DNA from: Boswellia sacra
Lineage: Eukaryota > Streptophyta > Magnoliopsida > Sapindales > Burseraceae
Assembly (NCBI GenBank): GCA_013180625.2
Contig: SNVD02009890.1
Span: 310,001-374,000 of the forward strand
Direction: 5' to 3'
DNA length: 64,000 nt
Of this stretch, positions 51,101-60,711 are shown one piece after another. Numbering within the stretch: position 1 is the stretch's first letter; each line of letters opens with the position of its first letter. A program made the translations under genes and the position numbers. The notes under the pieces were generated by a model that saw nothing but the letters and a program-made list of their open reading frames with translations, did no database searches and was not told the origin of the DNA.

Positions 51101-51941
51101 GAAGAAAATATAATGCTTTTGTTAACCTATCTACAATCACCCATATTGCATCCTTTCCTCTAAAAGAATGTGGTAATCCAGTAACAAAATCCATGGTGAT
51201 GTAGTCCCATTTCCATTCTGCTACAGGAAGTGGTTGGAGTAATCCTGTAGGCCTTTGATGCTCAGCCTTCACTTGTTGACAAGTAAGGCATCTGGACACA
51301 TATTTAACAACATCCCTTTTCATTCCTTTCTACCAAAATTGTCGACGTAGGTCATGATACATCTTGGTACCACCAGGATGAACAACAAATTTAGAGCGAT
51401 GAAATTCCTTAAGGATGTCATCTTTACACTGTCTACTTGATGGAACAAAGATCCTGCCCTTGAATCTTAAACTCTCATCCAAACCAATTGTCTAATCAAC
51501 ACTTCTATCATCGTGTAACACTTGCTCATACAAGGCTCTAGTTTTTAAATCTTAATGTTGTAACTCAATCACTCTATGCATAAGAGACGATTGAGCAACA
51601 AGTGTAAAAAGGCGAATTTGATCTCCGTGATCCTCAACCAAGATATCATAATCACGAATAGATTGCAAAATGCTCAATTCTCCTATCAATGCACTAACCA
51701 TAGCCCTCAACTTTCTACTTAATGCATCAGCCACCACATTTGCTTTACCTGGGTGATATTAGATAGAGAAATCATAGTCTTTCCAATACTCCATCCATCT
51801 TCGTTGTCTCAAGTTCAAGTCTTTTTGGGTGAAAATGTATTTCAAACTTTTATGATCACAAAAGACTTCAAACCTTTCGCCATATAAATAATGTCGCCAA
51901 ATTTTCAAAGCATACACTACCGCAGCAAGTTCTAAATCATG
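51101..51941 (-). pseudogene. Gypsy RNase H and integrase N-terminal remnant
   Basis: Minus-strand order: RNase H tail ([54 protein letters not shown]), the linker MVADALSRKL, then the integrase zinc-binding and core start ([46 protein letters not shown]). Stops separate the pieces. The reading continues beyond the solo LTR at 49721. Confidence 0.88.
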
Positions 51942-52736
51942 CGCTACAAGAAAAAAGACAATAGATGACTGACATTTTATGATAAAAATCATTATATCAT
52001 ATAAGAATGATAGAGTCGTGATAGAATTATGAACTATCAAAAACTTAATGATGTACAAATGATATATTTTTAATCTATCAAGAATTAATGATAGAATAGT
52101 GATAGGAATTAATTCTATCAAAAACTTTATGATAGAAATTTATTATTGACCATGTTTGACCAAATTTTAAATTAATATTTTATTAATTAAAAGCAGAATG
52201 TAGCATTTAGTTTTATGGTCAAATAATTTTTTTATAAAAATATATATATCACTGCAATAGGAAATGGTGCGTTTAAACCCGAATGCGGGAAAACCTAAAA
52301 TCAATTTCCTGACTTTGTGCCTTTTCTCTCAGTTTCCCCCCTTTGCTGCCCTCAAATATGAAATCGATTCGCTGTTCTCTCTCACTTAACCTCCTCACCG
52401 TCCTTTGCCGCTCAACGGCCATCACCATAGCCATTGATCTCATCAGCCCATCCACCACCATCACCAAGGCCTAACCGCTACTTAAAACAGAAGCTCACCT
52501 TGTCGATTCCCCCCACGCCATTGTCTTCTCCATCATCAATTGTAACTCTGATGCTGTTGCCTTGCAATCAAACTGTTGAAAGCCGTGTGTGGTTTATCCT
52601 CGACTTTGTCTGCACCATAAGTGTGATTGACTGGGGAACAGTCGACAAAGCGGGTCTGAAGGGGTTGTTAGGCTGTTAATAGGGGTTTTTAGTAGTGAGT
52701 ATTGGGCAGCAAGGAAAGCAACGATGGAGATGCTGT
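51942..52736. mobile_element. CACTA-like transposon end with subterminal repeats
   Basis: Starts CGCTACAAGAAAAAAGACAA, one base from the usual CACTACAAGAAAAA terminus. Subterminal ATGATAGAA/TCTATCA words recur in both orientations to about 52140. The part at 52260-52700 looks genic in composition, but I recognise no product. The other terminus was not found. Confidence 0.55.
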
Positions 52737-53040
52737 CACTATAACAAAAATGACATTTAATATCAGCTTAATAATAGCATTTTAGAGTGAATGCTATAAA
52801 AAAGCTTCTATTAATAGCATTTTATAGAAAAATGCTATGGTTTTTATTTATTATAATTTAATAACAATTTATTCATAACATTATTCTAAGAATGCTGTCA
52901 TGGAAATTATGTTGATAACATTTACCAAAAAGAATGCTATTACAAAATTAGTATTATTAATATTTTAGGAAAATGCTATTAATTATACTATTTTATAGCA
53001 ATCTTTAAACGTTATCCAAAATTATAATTTTATAATAGTT
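52737..53040. mobile_element. Second CACTA-like end
   Basis: Begins CACTATAACAAAAATGACAT and carries many short AATAGCATTTT/AAATGCTAT subterminal repeats. It differs in sequence from the element to its left, so it is a different family, possibly inserted into the first. Its second terminus was not located. Confidence 0.55.
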
Positions 53041-54068
53041 ATAATATTTGTAAACACCCTCTTTCTAATATGTGAAGGGCGCGGACTAAAATTTGGTGCC
53101 CGCTAAAATGTTATGTCTGGCATTTAAAACTCTAACTGACAAAAAAATTCACGTGAGAAAATAAAAGAAAAAGAAACAGCAAGGACTTTTGTTTCTGGCA
53201 CTCCCTCATACCTATCTCGGTCTCTTTCCCGAGTTGCTCTCTCGAAGGTGATATTCTTTCTGCATTTGTTCTCTCCTTGTTTTTCTATTTCCTTCTTCTG
53301 CAGCTATCACCACTCTTTAAACCCTCTAATTTTTCAAATCTTGATGTTTCTTAATCTGGGTATAAGGTAAAACTGCTTGACTAGAGAGATGACGAGACTT
53401 TCCTAGCCTCGCAATCGAAGCTTCCTCTAAACCTACCCCTCCATTTATCTGTAACACATGTACCTCTGATTTGTTTCATTCAATTCATATATTTTTCTTT
53501 TAATTTCAGTAATTTGTGCAATTTCTTTGATTTTGTTTCAATATGTTAGATTAAGAATGCGATTTGGAATCTGTTTATGAGATTTTTATTTTACGGGTTA
53601 TTTGTTCCAATGCTAAATGTAGTTTTCACCTAGAATGAAATATGTTGTTGTCATCGAGAGAGCTTTCGCCTAGAACGACTTAATATGCGCCCAAAAGGCA
53701 CTGGGAGAAGCTTTTAGATTGAGTGCTCGTGGTTCTATTAATGAACCAGTGGGGGATGCCAAACAAGTATTGTCTCATAGTATGTTATTTGGGATCTTTG
53801 ATAAAAGAATAGTTAGGTTTTTTGGTAGCTTCAATTTTATTGGTATTGACAAAACTAAAATGTCACCTGCTAAGTGCTTGATGAAATTACTAGGCAAAAT
53901 GTCACTTGCATTTTGCATTGAAAATGTGAAACCTCTGAATTTGTAAATTATATTAGATAATAGTCCGCCTTTTGATTTTATAAAACTTTAGAAAACTGAA
54001 AATTAACAACACATCTATTTTGTTTTTGAGTTTTCATAGGCTTATATATAAAGGTTAGTTACTGCCAT
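53041..54068. other. Unassigned sequence between CACTA ends and the Gypsy element
   Basis: Less AT-rich than the surroundings in parts, with a leader-like C/T-rich stretch (53190-53300). A 75-codon frame (53719-53946) matches nothing I know. It could be captured gene sequence inside a CACTA element. Confidence 0.4.
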
Positions 54069-55490
54069 TGATAGGTGTCTATTTATGTATTACTTTTATA
54101 TCAATTCGTCCATGTTTCTTTGCTATATTCCTTGGTATTTTTATGTTTTTGTGTGGTTTTGTTGTTTGTAGGAGTTTTGGAGCAACTTGCACAAAAATGG
54201 AGTAAAACCCTTCATTTTCACCTCTGCTAGTCAGTGATCTTCTCGGATTTAATTGTATTGATATACAATGAACCCGATGACATATTATATACCGTTGGAA
54301 AGCTCTCGAAGTCTATTTTCTGGAGAAATTTACGGTTTATAAATCCATTCAGTGTACCAAAAGTTGTAATCAAAACAGTGTGAGATGTATAGAAATATAA
54401 TTCCACAAGCCACTGTAGCATGTATAATACGGGGCACTGTAGCAAGTCACTGTAGCAGAGTATTTAAACACATTTTAGGGTTTTATTTTCATAACTTGAA
54501 GAGGGGAAAACGTGGGAGGAGGCTGCATTTCTGGATTTCTCTCATCCCTTGGAGTTCTTGAAGGAGAAAGAAGATTTTGAAAGAGGAGGAACTACAATTC
54601 CAAGAAGATTCATCTACAAAGAAGATTTTCAAAGAATTTGCTAAGTTCTTTCTTTCCTTTTCAATTCTGGAATTTCTCTGTATTGTATTTGTTATTCTGA
54701 TTGAATATGTGTAACTAAATCTGAATTGGTTGAGGGTGATTTCAAAGCCCTTGATATGGATTTTGTGAGTTGATTGTGTAAGAAATTGTTATCCAATTCT
54801 CTAATTGAAGTTGCTTGTATTTTCCCATATCTAATGCTTATGATTGCTTACTGATTGTATTTGGAATGGCCAACTGAATATAATCTGTTGTTGTCTATTG
54901 CTAGATTAGAAATCTTGATCCGTAATTGTCATGAATTTCCAATCATTAGTAGCAAAATTGTGATCAGAGATTGCAATTGGAAAATACAACCTAGGTTAAA
55001 TAATCCGAACTTGTGTGATTATTGCTTAGATCAACCTATCTTTCTCATCGTAATGCTTCTATTGAATTAAACTTAGAGAGCTTGTTCTAGGTTGTTTAAT
55101 GGATAGAGATTAAATAAAGAGCTTGTTTTATTTAACAACAAAGTAAGGAAGATTGGGATAACAGAGCTTGTTGTTATCTACGGTTGATAACTTCAATGCT
55201 GTAATTGGATTACAATTCTATGTTAATTCACAAATTCATATCTTGTGGCAGAGAAAGAACCCTTAACCAAGTGTCTCTCATTGATCTTTCATTCAAATTA
55301 ACTTCTGTTTTGTTATTCTTAATTTGCATTCTTATTTCATTTAGTTAATCATTCAACAAAACCCCCCTGTTTAGTTTATTGTTGCTGGAAAATAACAAAT
55401 TCAATTAGAATCAATCCTCGTGGGAACGATATCTTACTTATCACTTTATTACTTGTGCGACTAGTATACTTGCTAGTTTCGAACGCATCA
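54069..55490 (+). repeat. 5' LTR of the cargo-bearing Gypsy element
   Basis: 1422 bp, from TGATAGGTGTC to AACGCATCA. It differs from the 3' LTR by scattered substitutions and small indels only. Confidence 0.93.
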
Positions 55491-55495
55491 AGTTT

Positions 55496-55514
55496 TGGCG
55501 CCGTTGCCGGGGAT
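55496..55514 (+). other. Primer-binding site, tRNA-Asp type
   Basis: TGGCGCCGTTGCCGGGGAT five bases after the LTR is the primer site known from Athila/Tat-lineage elements and is complementary to the tRNA-Asp 3' end. Confidence 0.9.
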
Positions 55515-55602
55515 TGATTTTCTAATCGATTTGTTATTTTGTTTTCATTGTTGATTCATATTTTCTTTGTTTTTCTTTTCTGATTGTTTGTGTTTAGACA
55601 AC

Positions 55603-56631
55603 ATGGCAGTAAACTTCTATCAATTCAGTAGCGGATTTGAGCCACAAGTACCATGGAGAGTAACTGAGGTAAGCACTCCGAACATTGAACAACAACTTTC
55701 TGAGCTAACCTCTCTTGTGGAAAACATGGCTGTAGGAGATATGCAAAAATCTTATGAATGTGGGATATATTCTACGATGGAGCATCCAATCGACATGTAT
55801 CCAACTTTACAAGAAGAATATATGGAACAAGCCAATGCCATGGGTGGATTTCCAGGACAAACGAGGCAATGGTATGATCCTTTCTCTAGCACTTACAATG
55901 CTGGATGGGAAGATCAACATAATTTCAGTTACTGGAATCATCAACCAATCACTCCAAATGTTATACCAAATCGGCCACAAAGTTTCAATCAACCTAGAGT
56001 GCAGCAACCATTTCAAATGCAACCACCACCAATGCCGCATCCAGCACCGCAACCAGCTTCGCAAAACTCAGGTATTTCTCTCGAAGATATTATGAATGCA
56101 CTTGCCACTAACACAATGCAATTCCAGCAGGAAACTGGGGCAAGTATCCAAAACCTGGCAAATCAAATAGGACAATTGGCTACTAGCATGAGCAAATTCG
56201 AGGGCCAAGACTCAGAAAAATTATCTTCCCAAGCGGTGATCAATCCAGGAGAGACTGTTAGTGCGATAACTTCACAAGGTGGAGAGCAATTAGATATCTT
56301 GCCAAGGAAATCACAAACTGATGAAGGAGATGACACCACTTCCACCACGAACATAACATTGACTTCTCAGGTAAATCCTACAACCCTCATTCCTTCATAT
56401 GTTTCTCCTCCACCTTTTCCTAGTAGATTTGTAAAATCGAAGAAGAAGGAACAAGAACGGGAAATCTTGGAAACTTTTCGCAAGATCGAGGTAAATATAC
56501 CACTTCTGGATGCTATCAAGCAATTACCTCGTTATGCAAATTTTCTCAAGGAGTTATGCACCAACAAGAGAAAGTGGAAAGGAAATGAGAAGGTAAGTGT
56601 GGGGGAAAATGTTTTCAAAAAACTGTTTTAA
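55603..56631 (+). CDS. Shortened Tat/Athila-type Gag
   Basis: 342 aa from the ATG at 55603. The C-terminal gag region is present: GFPGQTRQWYDPFSSTYNAG, a Pro/Gln/Asn-rich stretch, a helical LEDIMNALATNTMQFQQETG segment, and VKSKKKEQEREILETFRKIE followed by LLDAIKQLPRYANFLKELC, the usual lead-in to protease. The N-terminal capsid domain expected upstream is missing: only about 75 residues precede the C-terminal region. So this is an internally deleted Gag, which would have to assemble, if at all, with help from an intact relative. The frame closes before protease. Confidence 0.82.
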   Translation: MAVNFYQFSSGFEPQVPWRVTEVSTPNIEQQLSELTSLVENMAVGDMQKSYECGIYSTMEHPIDMYPTLQEEYMEQANAMGGFPGQTRQWYDPFSSTYNAGWEDQHNFSYWNHQPITPNVIPNRPQSFNQPRVQQPFQMQPPPMPHPAPQPASQNSGISLEDIMNALATNTMQFQQETGASIQNLANQIGQLATSMSKFEGQDSEKLSSQAVINPGETVSAITSQGGEQLDILPRKSQTDEGDDTTSTTNITLTSQVNPTTLIPSYVSPPPFPSRFVKSKKKEQEREILETFRKIEVNIPLLDAIKQLPRYANFLKELCTNKRKWKGNEKVSVGENVFKKLF

Positions 56632-56636
56632 CAAAG

Positions 56637-57504
56637 AAAATTACCTCCGAAATACAAAGAAAAATGCCCAAGTAACGTTCACCATTACATGCACCATTGG
56701 TAAAACTAGGTTTGAAAGAGCTACGTTAGATTTAGAAGCATTTATTAACATCATGCCATATTCTATTTATGCTTTTTTTAAATCTTGGACCATTTGCGAA
56801 AACTGATATTACCATTCAACTTACCAAAAGTGTTGTGGAAGATGTGCTTGTGCAGGTGAATCAATTGGTTTTTCCAGCAAACTTCTATGTCCTTGAAATA
56901 GAGGATGAGACATCTCCTAATCCAACACCGATTCTTTTAGGGAGACCATTCTCGAAAACTGCTAGAAACACGATTGATGATCATTATGGCACTTTCACCA
57001 TGGAGTTTGATGGCAAAGTGATCCGTTTCAGTATTTTCGAGGCAATGAGTGAGCACATAGGGACAGAAAATTCCAAAGAACCAAGAAGTTTGATACAAGT
57101 GTCCAAAGAAATGGAGGAAGCTATGGCATGCTTAGATGAGACTATAGCTATAATCACAAACAGGTATGATGTTTCGTACATTGAATTGCCTTTATCTAAT
57201 GAGAAACTTCTTCCTTCTGTGATGAAAGCCAATACCTTAGAGCTTAAGCTACTTCCAGATTATTTGAGGCATGTGTTTTTGGGTGACAAAGATCCTTTGC
57301 TAGTTACAATAGAAATGGGCCTTGCACCACTACAAGAAGAGAAACGCGTCCAAGTACTTAGAGTTCACAAAACAACTATAAAGTGGACGATTGCTAACAT
57401 CTAAGGCCCAGCCATATGCTTGCACCATTTCTTGTTCGAAGAAGGATCCAAGCCCACTAGAGAAGCACAGCGGAGATTGGATCCTCCCAGGATGGAACCA
57501 ACGT
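56637..57504 (+). pseudogene. Protease and start of RT, mutated and truncated
   Basis: Two frames carry the retropepsin-like domain. The block around CTIGKTRFERATLDLEAFIN has Glu where the active-site Gly of the D-x-G motif belongs. After a shift near 56790 come VEDVLVQVNQLVFPANFYVL, TPILLGRPFSKTARNTIDD and the linker into RT (VHKTTIKWTIANI). A stop at 57402-57404 is followed in frame by the first RT residues (CLHHFLFEEGSKPTREAQRR). The sequence then jumps at about 57500 to the end-of-pol signature. Confidence 0.85.
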
Positions 57505-57552
57505 CGGGCTGAGGACGTTAAACCAAGCGCTTATTGGGAGGCAACCCAATGT
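57500..57552 (+). other. Deletion junction to the end of pol
   Basis: The sequence GACGTTAAACCAAGCGCTTA, followed by TTGGGAGGCAACCCAATG, is the stretch normally found at the very end of pol in Tat/Athila elements. Here it follows the first 40-odd residues of RT directly, marking a deletion of RT, RNase H and integrase. Confidence 0.75.
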
Positions 57553-58042
57553 TTTTGAAAAATAAATAAAAGAAAAGAAACGAAAAATAAAATAAGGTAA
57601 TAATGATCGATTTTTGTGTCTCGAGGAGATTCCTTTCGTAGGCCATCAAATTGATCAGGTTTTATCTCTCTTTGACATCTGTCTTATTTGTCTTTATTTG
57701 TTTTTACTTGTTTTTGATTTTTGTTTGTTATTGTGTTGTTATCTCTTTTATGTGTTTTTAGTTTCGTTTCTGCTCTTTTCTTTTCCTTCCTTTTGTTTAA
57801 TTTGATTATTTCGTACTTCGAATTCATTTGTGCAACAGCTTGAGAAACATCCAAAGGGGAGCTGAAACCATTGCCCGAAGGTTTGAAACGTGCATATCTG
57901 GGAGAAGAACAAACTCAATCGCATTATCGGTAATATCTCTCCTTTTCTTCTCTTCAATGGATGTCGATATCTTTCTATCGAACCTTCGTAAATATTTCCC
58001 TTCACTTCCTCAAAATGCTGTGTTTAAAATTTATAAAGTACG

Positions 58043-58314
58043 ATGACTAGACTTTGGACATTGATGCTCTTAAATGTGCCTGCTGATATCCGATGGCTTA
58101 TCGAAGCCAAGGTGAGATTCTCCGGTGAGCCGGACATTAATCTCGCAAAATACATGCCTGGTCTAGGAAAGAGCTACTACGCCAAGAGGCGAAGAGCGAA
58201 GAGGTTACAAGTATGCTATAAATGTGCTAGATAGAATTGTAACCAGACTTGTCGTTCATTAGGTTTTGCGTCCAGGAATAGAGAAGATAAACTTTCATTA
58301 TTAAGAATGGTTTG
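58043..58314 (+). pseudogene. ORF like the Cys-rich nucleic-acid-binding protein of carla-like plant viruses, with internal stop
   Basis: A 63-codon frame opens at 58043 and stops at 58232. Its last third has a Gly-x-Ser-x-Tyr-Ala run, then a basic cluster (KRRRAK) and a Cys-x2-Cys pair. This is the arrangement of basic region plus zinc finger in the 3'-proximal NABP of Carlavirus-type plant viruses. Beyond the stop the same frame supplies a second Cys pair (Cys-x3-Cys) and a Gly-Phe-containing tail, and closes at 58312-58314. So one stop codon splits what looks like a four-Cys finger. The ATG overlaps the stop of an upstream frame as ATGA. In viruses such proteins bind nucleic acid and can suppress RNA silencing. 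Here the role is unknown, the frame is broken, and the identification rests on motif pattern alone. Confidence 0.45.
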
Positions 58315-58732
58315 AGTAATGAGTCGCTGGATAATGTTTTGTTAACTCTCGAGTCACATTCTTGTGGACTTGTTCAGCGTGAATTGCTTAATCTATGGAC
58401 CCAATTTCGTGATGAATTGCAGTGTTATAGTCTAGGGAATCTGACTAAAAACGACCATGTTTGCCAGTTTATAAAAAAACTGGATGGGAAGCAAATCCCC
58501 GACTCATAGAAGGCGTTTCAGCCGTTACTGGACGTAAAACCAGAGGAAGATGTGAGCCACAATCACAACTACTTGTATATTTGAATGTGTGTTGTTATTG
58601 TCAAATTTTTTTCTTGTTTCGATTGATCTGATTATCAATGTTGTTTTTGTGTTTTGTTGTTTGTTGATTTTGTTTGTTTTAATTTCAAGTTTTCTTTTTG
58701 ACAAACCATATGACTACCCTATGGCATAAGTA

Positions 58733-58995
58733 CACGTGGGAGACAAGTGTGGAGGTTTTGTCAACCTCCACCGAAAGTGTATCTCTATTTTTTATGCTTC
58801 ACGTGGGAGACAAGTGTGGGGTTTTTGTCAACCCCCACCGAAAGTGTATCTCCATTTTCCATGCTTCACGTGGGAGACAAGTGTGTAGGTTTTGTCAAAC
58901 CTCGCCGACAGCATATCTCATTTTTTCAAATCTTGGGGCGATAAATCTGCATCGAGCAACCCCCACCGAAAGTATGTCCCCATGTTTCAAAATTT
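58733..58995 (+). repeat. Array of 67-bp repeats with hairpin potential
   Basis: Units at 58733-58799, 58800-58866 and 58867-58935, with a decayed fourth to about 58995. Each has CACGTGGGAGACAAGTGTG, an inverted repeat with TTGTC in the loop, and ACCGAAAGTGTATCTC or a variant. Unit 1 pairs GGAGGTT with AACCTCC, unit 2 GGGGTT with AACCCC, and unit 3 AGGTTT with AAACCT, so stems survive base changes. Confidence 0.88.
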
Positions 58996-59116
58996 GAGAG
59001 TTTTATGGGTGTATATATACATTCTGCATATTTTCATATGTCATTCCATAACCTGTCTTGCAATTGAAAAGCATAATATCTAACGTGTCTTACACAAGAT
59101 TAGAGCACTTGTAGAA

Positions 59117-59766
59117 ATGGAGAAAACACCAATTCACCGATTCCGCAATATATGCGTATTTTGCGGATCGCAATTTGGTAAAGATGGAGAGTTTACCACA
59201 GCAGCTCTTGATCTTGATAGGACATTAGCTGCGAGGGGTATTAATTTGATTTATGGAGGGGGTAGTCTTGGGTTAATGGGGTGTGTGTCAACATCTGCAA
59301 CCCTAGGCAGGAGCAAAGTCCTTGGCATTATCCCTAAACCTTTAGCTGTGCAAGATTTCGTAGGCAACACATTCGGGGAAGAGTTACAGGTCTCTAGCAT
59401 GCATGAGCGTATTGCACATATGGTTGTTAAGTCCGATGCATTTATAGCTTGCCTGGTGGTTATGGTACATTAGAGGAGATATTTCAAATCACCTCTTGGG
59501 CACAGCTAAACATCCATCGGAAACCCATTGGTTTGTTAAATGTTAATAATTTTTTTGATGGTTTGTTTTCCTTTCTTGATCAAGCTGTAGAAAAAAATTT
59601 CATCTCACCGTCAGCAAGGCAAATGCTGGTTACAGCTTCAACGGCAGGGGAGTTAATTGACAAACTACAAGAATTCGTCTATTTGCCTGATCCAACAATG
59701 GCTCAGATAAATTGGTTTGGAGAAGACAACAAAAGGCGTCAACTGGATTTAACCCTCCATCTGTAA
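59117..59766 (+). pseudogene. LOG: Intronless LOG-type cytokinin riboside monophosphate phosphoribohydrolase in a retroelement, frameshifted
   Basis: LOG enzymes release active cytokinin free bases from cytokinin riboside 5'-monophosphates in the cytosol. The frame from 59117 shows FRNICVFCGSQFGKDG, the nucleotide-binding INLIYGGGSLGLMG, VLGIIPKPL and SSMHERIAHM. After a shift at about 59450 it continues with PGGYGTLEEIFQITSWAQLN, KPIGLLNV and AINTERNAL-like C-terminal helices ending DLTLHL; together about 215 codons, the normal LOG length. The shift equals a loss of two bases just before the PGGYGTLEE motif. Catalytic Arg98 is kept, but the next residue, normally Lys, is Ile. Plant LOG genes have several introns; this copy has none, which points to capture through RNA. 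The break may be real or an assembly error. The only part I am unsure of is whether any product is made. Confidence 0.9.
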
Positions 59767-60660
59767 TCTCTACTTGCTGGTTTGCTGAGTTTTTGTTTGC
59801 TTTCTTTTTAGTGTGTTTATTTGAGATTTTTCATGTCATTTTTTTTGAGTTTTTTCAGGTTATTTCTTTCGTCCCAGGTAATATTTTCTAATCTCGATTT
59901 TTAGAGTGGTGGCTTAAAAAGTTTAATTCCTCTTGAAACGCATTCTGGATCTCTTCAATCCATAATGGCTGAATAAGGAGGCTAACTTCTAACTTTTTAG
60001 ACCCATTCTAACTGACTTGTTTTTGTTTGCTGGCTTGTTGGACTTTGTTATTTTATGAGTAAGTTTAGTTTTATGTAATTTAGAGTTGTTATGTGTTTTA
60101 GTCTTTATCAGTTTCGATTCAAAAAAAATTGTGGAAAAAACTTGAGAATGGCAGAATATGGGGTTTCTTTAACCCTTGAAACGCATTCTCTCTAAATAAA
60201 TCTGTAGTTTGTTTATTTCATGTTATTTGAAGTGTCTTGTTTCTTGTTTTGTTCCTTCATAATAAAGGTATATAGGCTGAAAACCTTAAGTCTGCGGGCT
60301 ACTGGTCCTAAGGATTGTTGAAATATACAATCTTGACTCAGGTGTAACAACGCCACGTACCTCTTTTCTTGCTTTTTGTGGGTCGATGATAAGATAATGA
60401 TTGAATTAAGAATAACTCTTGGAAAATGATAAATGATGCATGGATCTGTGTGCTTGAAATGTTTATTGGTTTTCACTTTGCTTTTGATTCCTTGCTCAAC
60501 ATTGAGCACTGAGCTATTATCACTGAGTTATTTGTTCACTTAGAGAAAGTTTATGTAATTCAAATATTTCTTCAGATTTCAATGAATTCTAGAACTTGTT
60601 TGATGGTCACTCGAGGTGAAATCCTAGACTGTGCAACATTGGGGAAATGATTTAGGCCAT
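59767..60660 (+). other. Non-coding cargo or tail downstream of LOG
   Basis: T-rich sequence in which GAAACGCATTCT recurs near 59936 and 60178. No coding region is recognisable. Its origin, LOG 3'UTR or element tail, is unclear. Confidence 0.5.
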
Positions 60661-60692
60661 CTTTGGACCGTTTGAGCCTTAATAGCCAACCT

Positions 60693-60711
60693 AGATGTGT
60701 ATAAGAGACAG
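60693..60711 (+). other. Tn5/Nextera mosaic-end sequence, likely assembly artefact
   Basis: AGATGTGTATAAGAGACAG is a perfect 19-base copy of the Tn5 mosaic end used in Nextera libraries. The 15-mer GAGCCTTAATAGCCA lies on both sides (60674-60688 and 60711-60725). The two bases before it are CT, as in the mate-pair junction adapter. A natural plant origin is very unlikely. Confidence 0.93.

Larger units (their letters stand above)
46327..51941 (-). mobile_element. Chromodomain Ty3/Gypsy element (Tekay-like), incomplete
   Basis: On the minus strand: RNase H, integrase and chromodomain, then a polypurine tract with the GGACGAAATTTTTTTTAGGA signature of this clade, then a 2.4-kb LTR. It lacks gag, RT and the 5' LTR. 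It is broken by a solo LTR (49722-51095) and cut off at 51942 by a CACTA-like end. Confidence 0.88.
57640..59116 (+). other. Cargo region between pol remnant and LOG gene
   Basis: After a T-rich leader (57640-57800) come several short frames, including the NABP-like ORF (58043-58234) and an unrecognised 65-codon frame (58312-58509: LLTLESHSCGLVQRELLNLW). The hairpin repeats (58733-58995) follow. None of this resembles gag, pol or Athila env-like genes. Confidence 0.6.

Noticed and set aside
57640..58700. A whole integrated plant virus genome
   Set aside because: No replicase, movement or coat protein domains are recognisable; only one short NABP-like frame is supported.
59117..59766. LOG as an ordinary host gene
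   Set aside because: It is intronless, frameshifted and lies between the pol remnant and 3' LTR of a retroelement.
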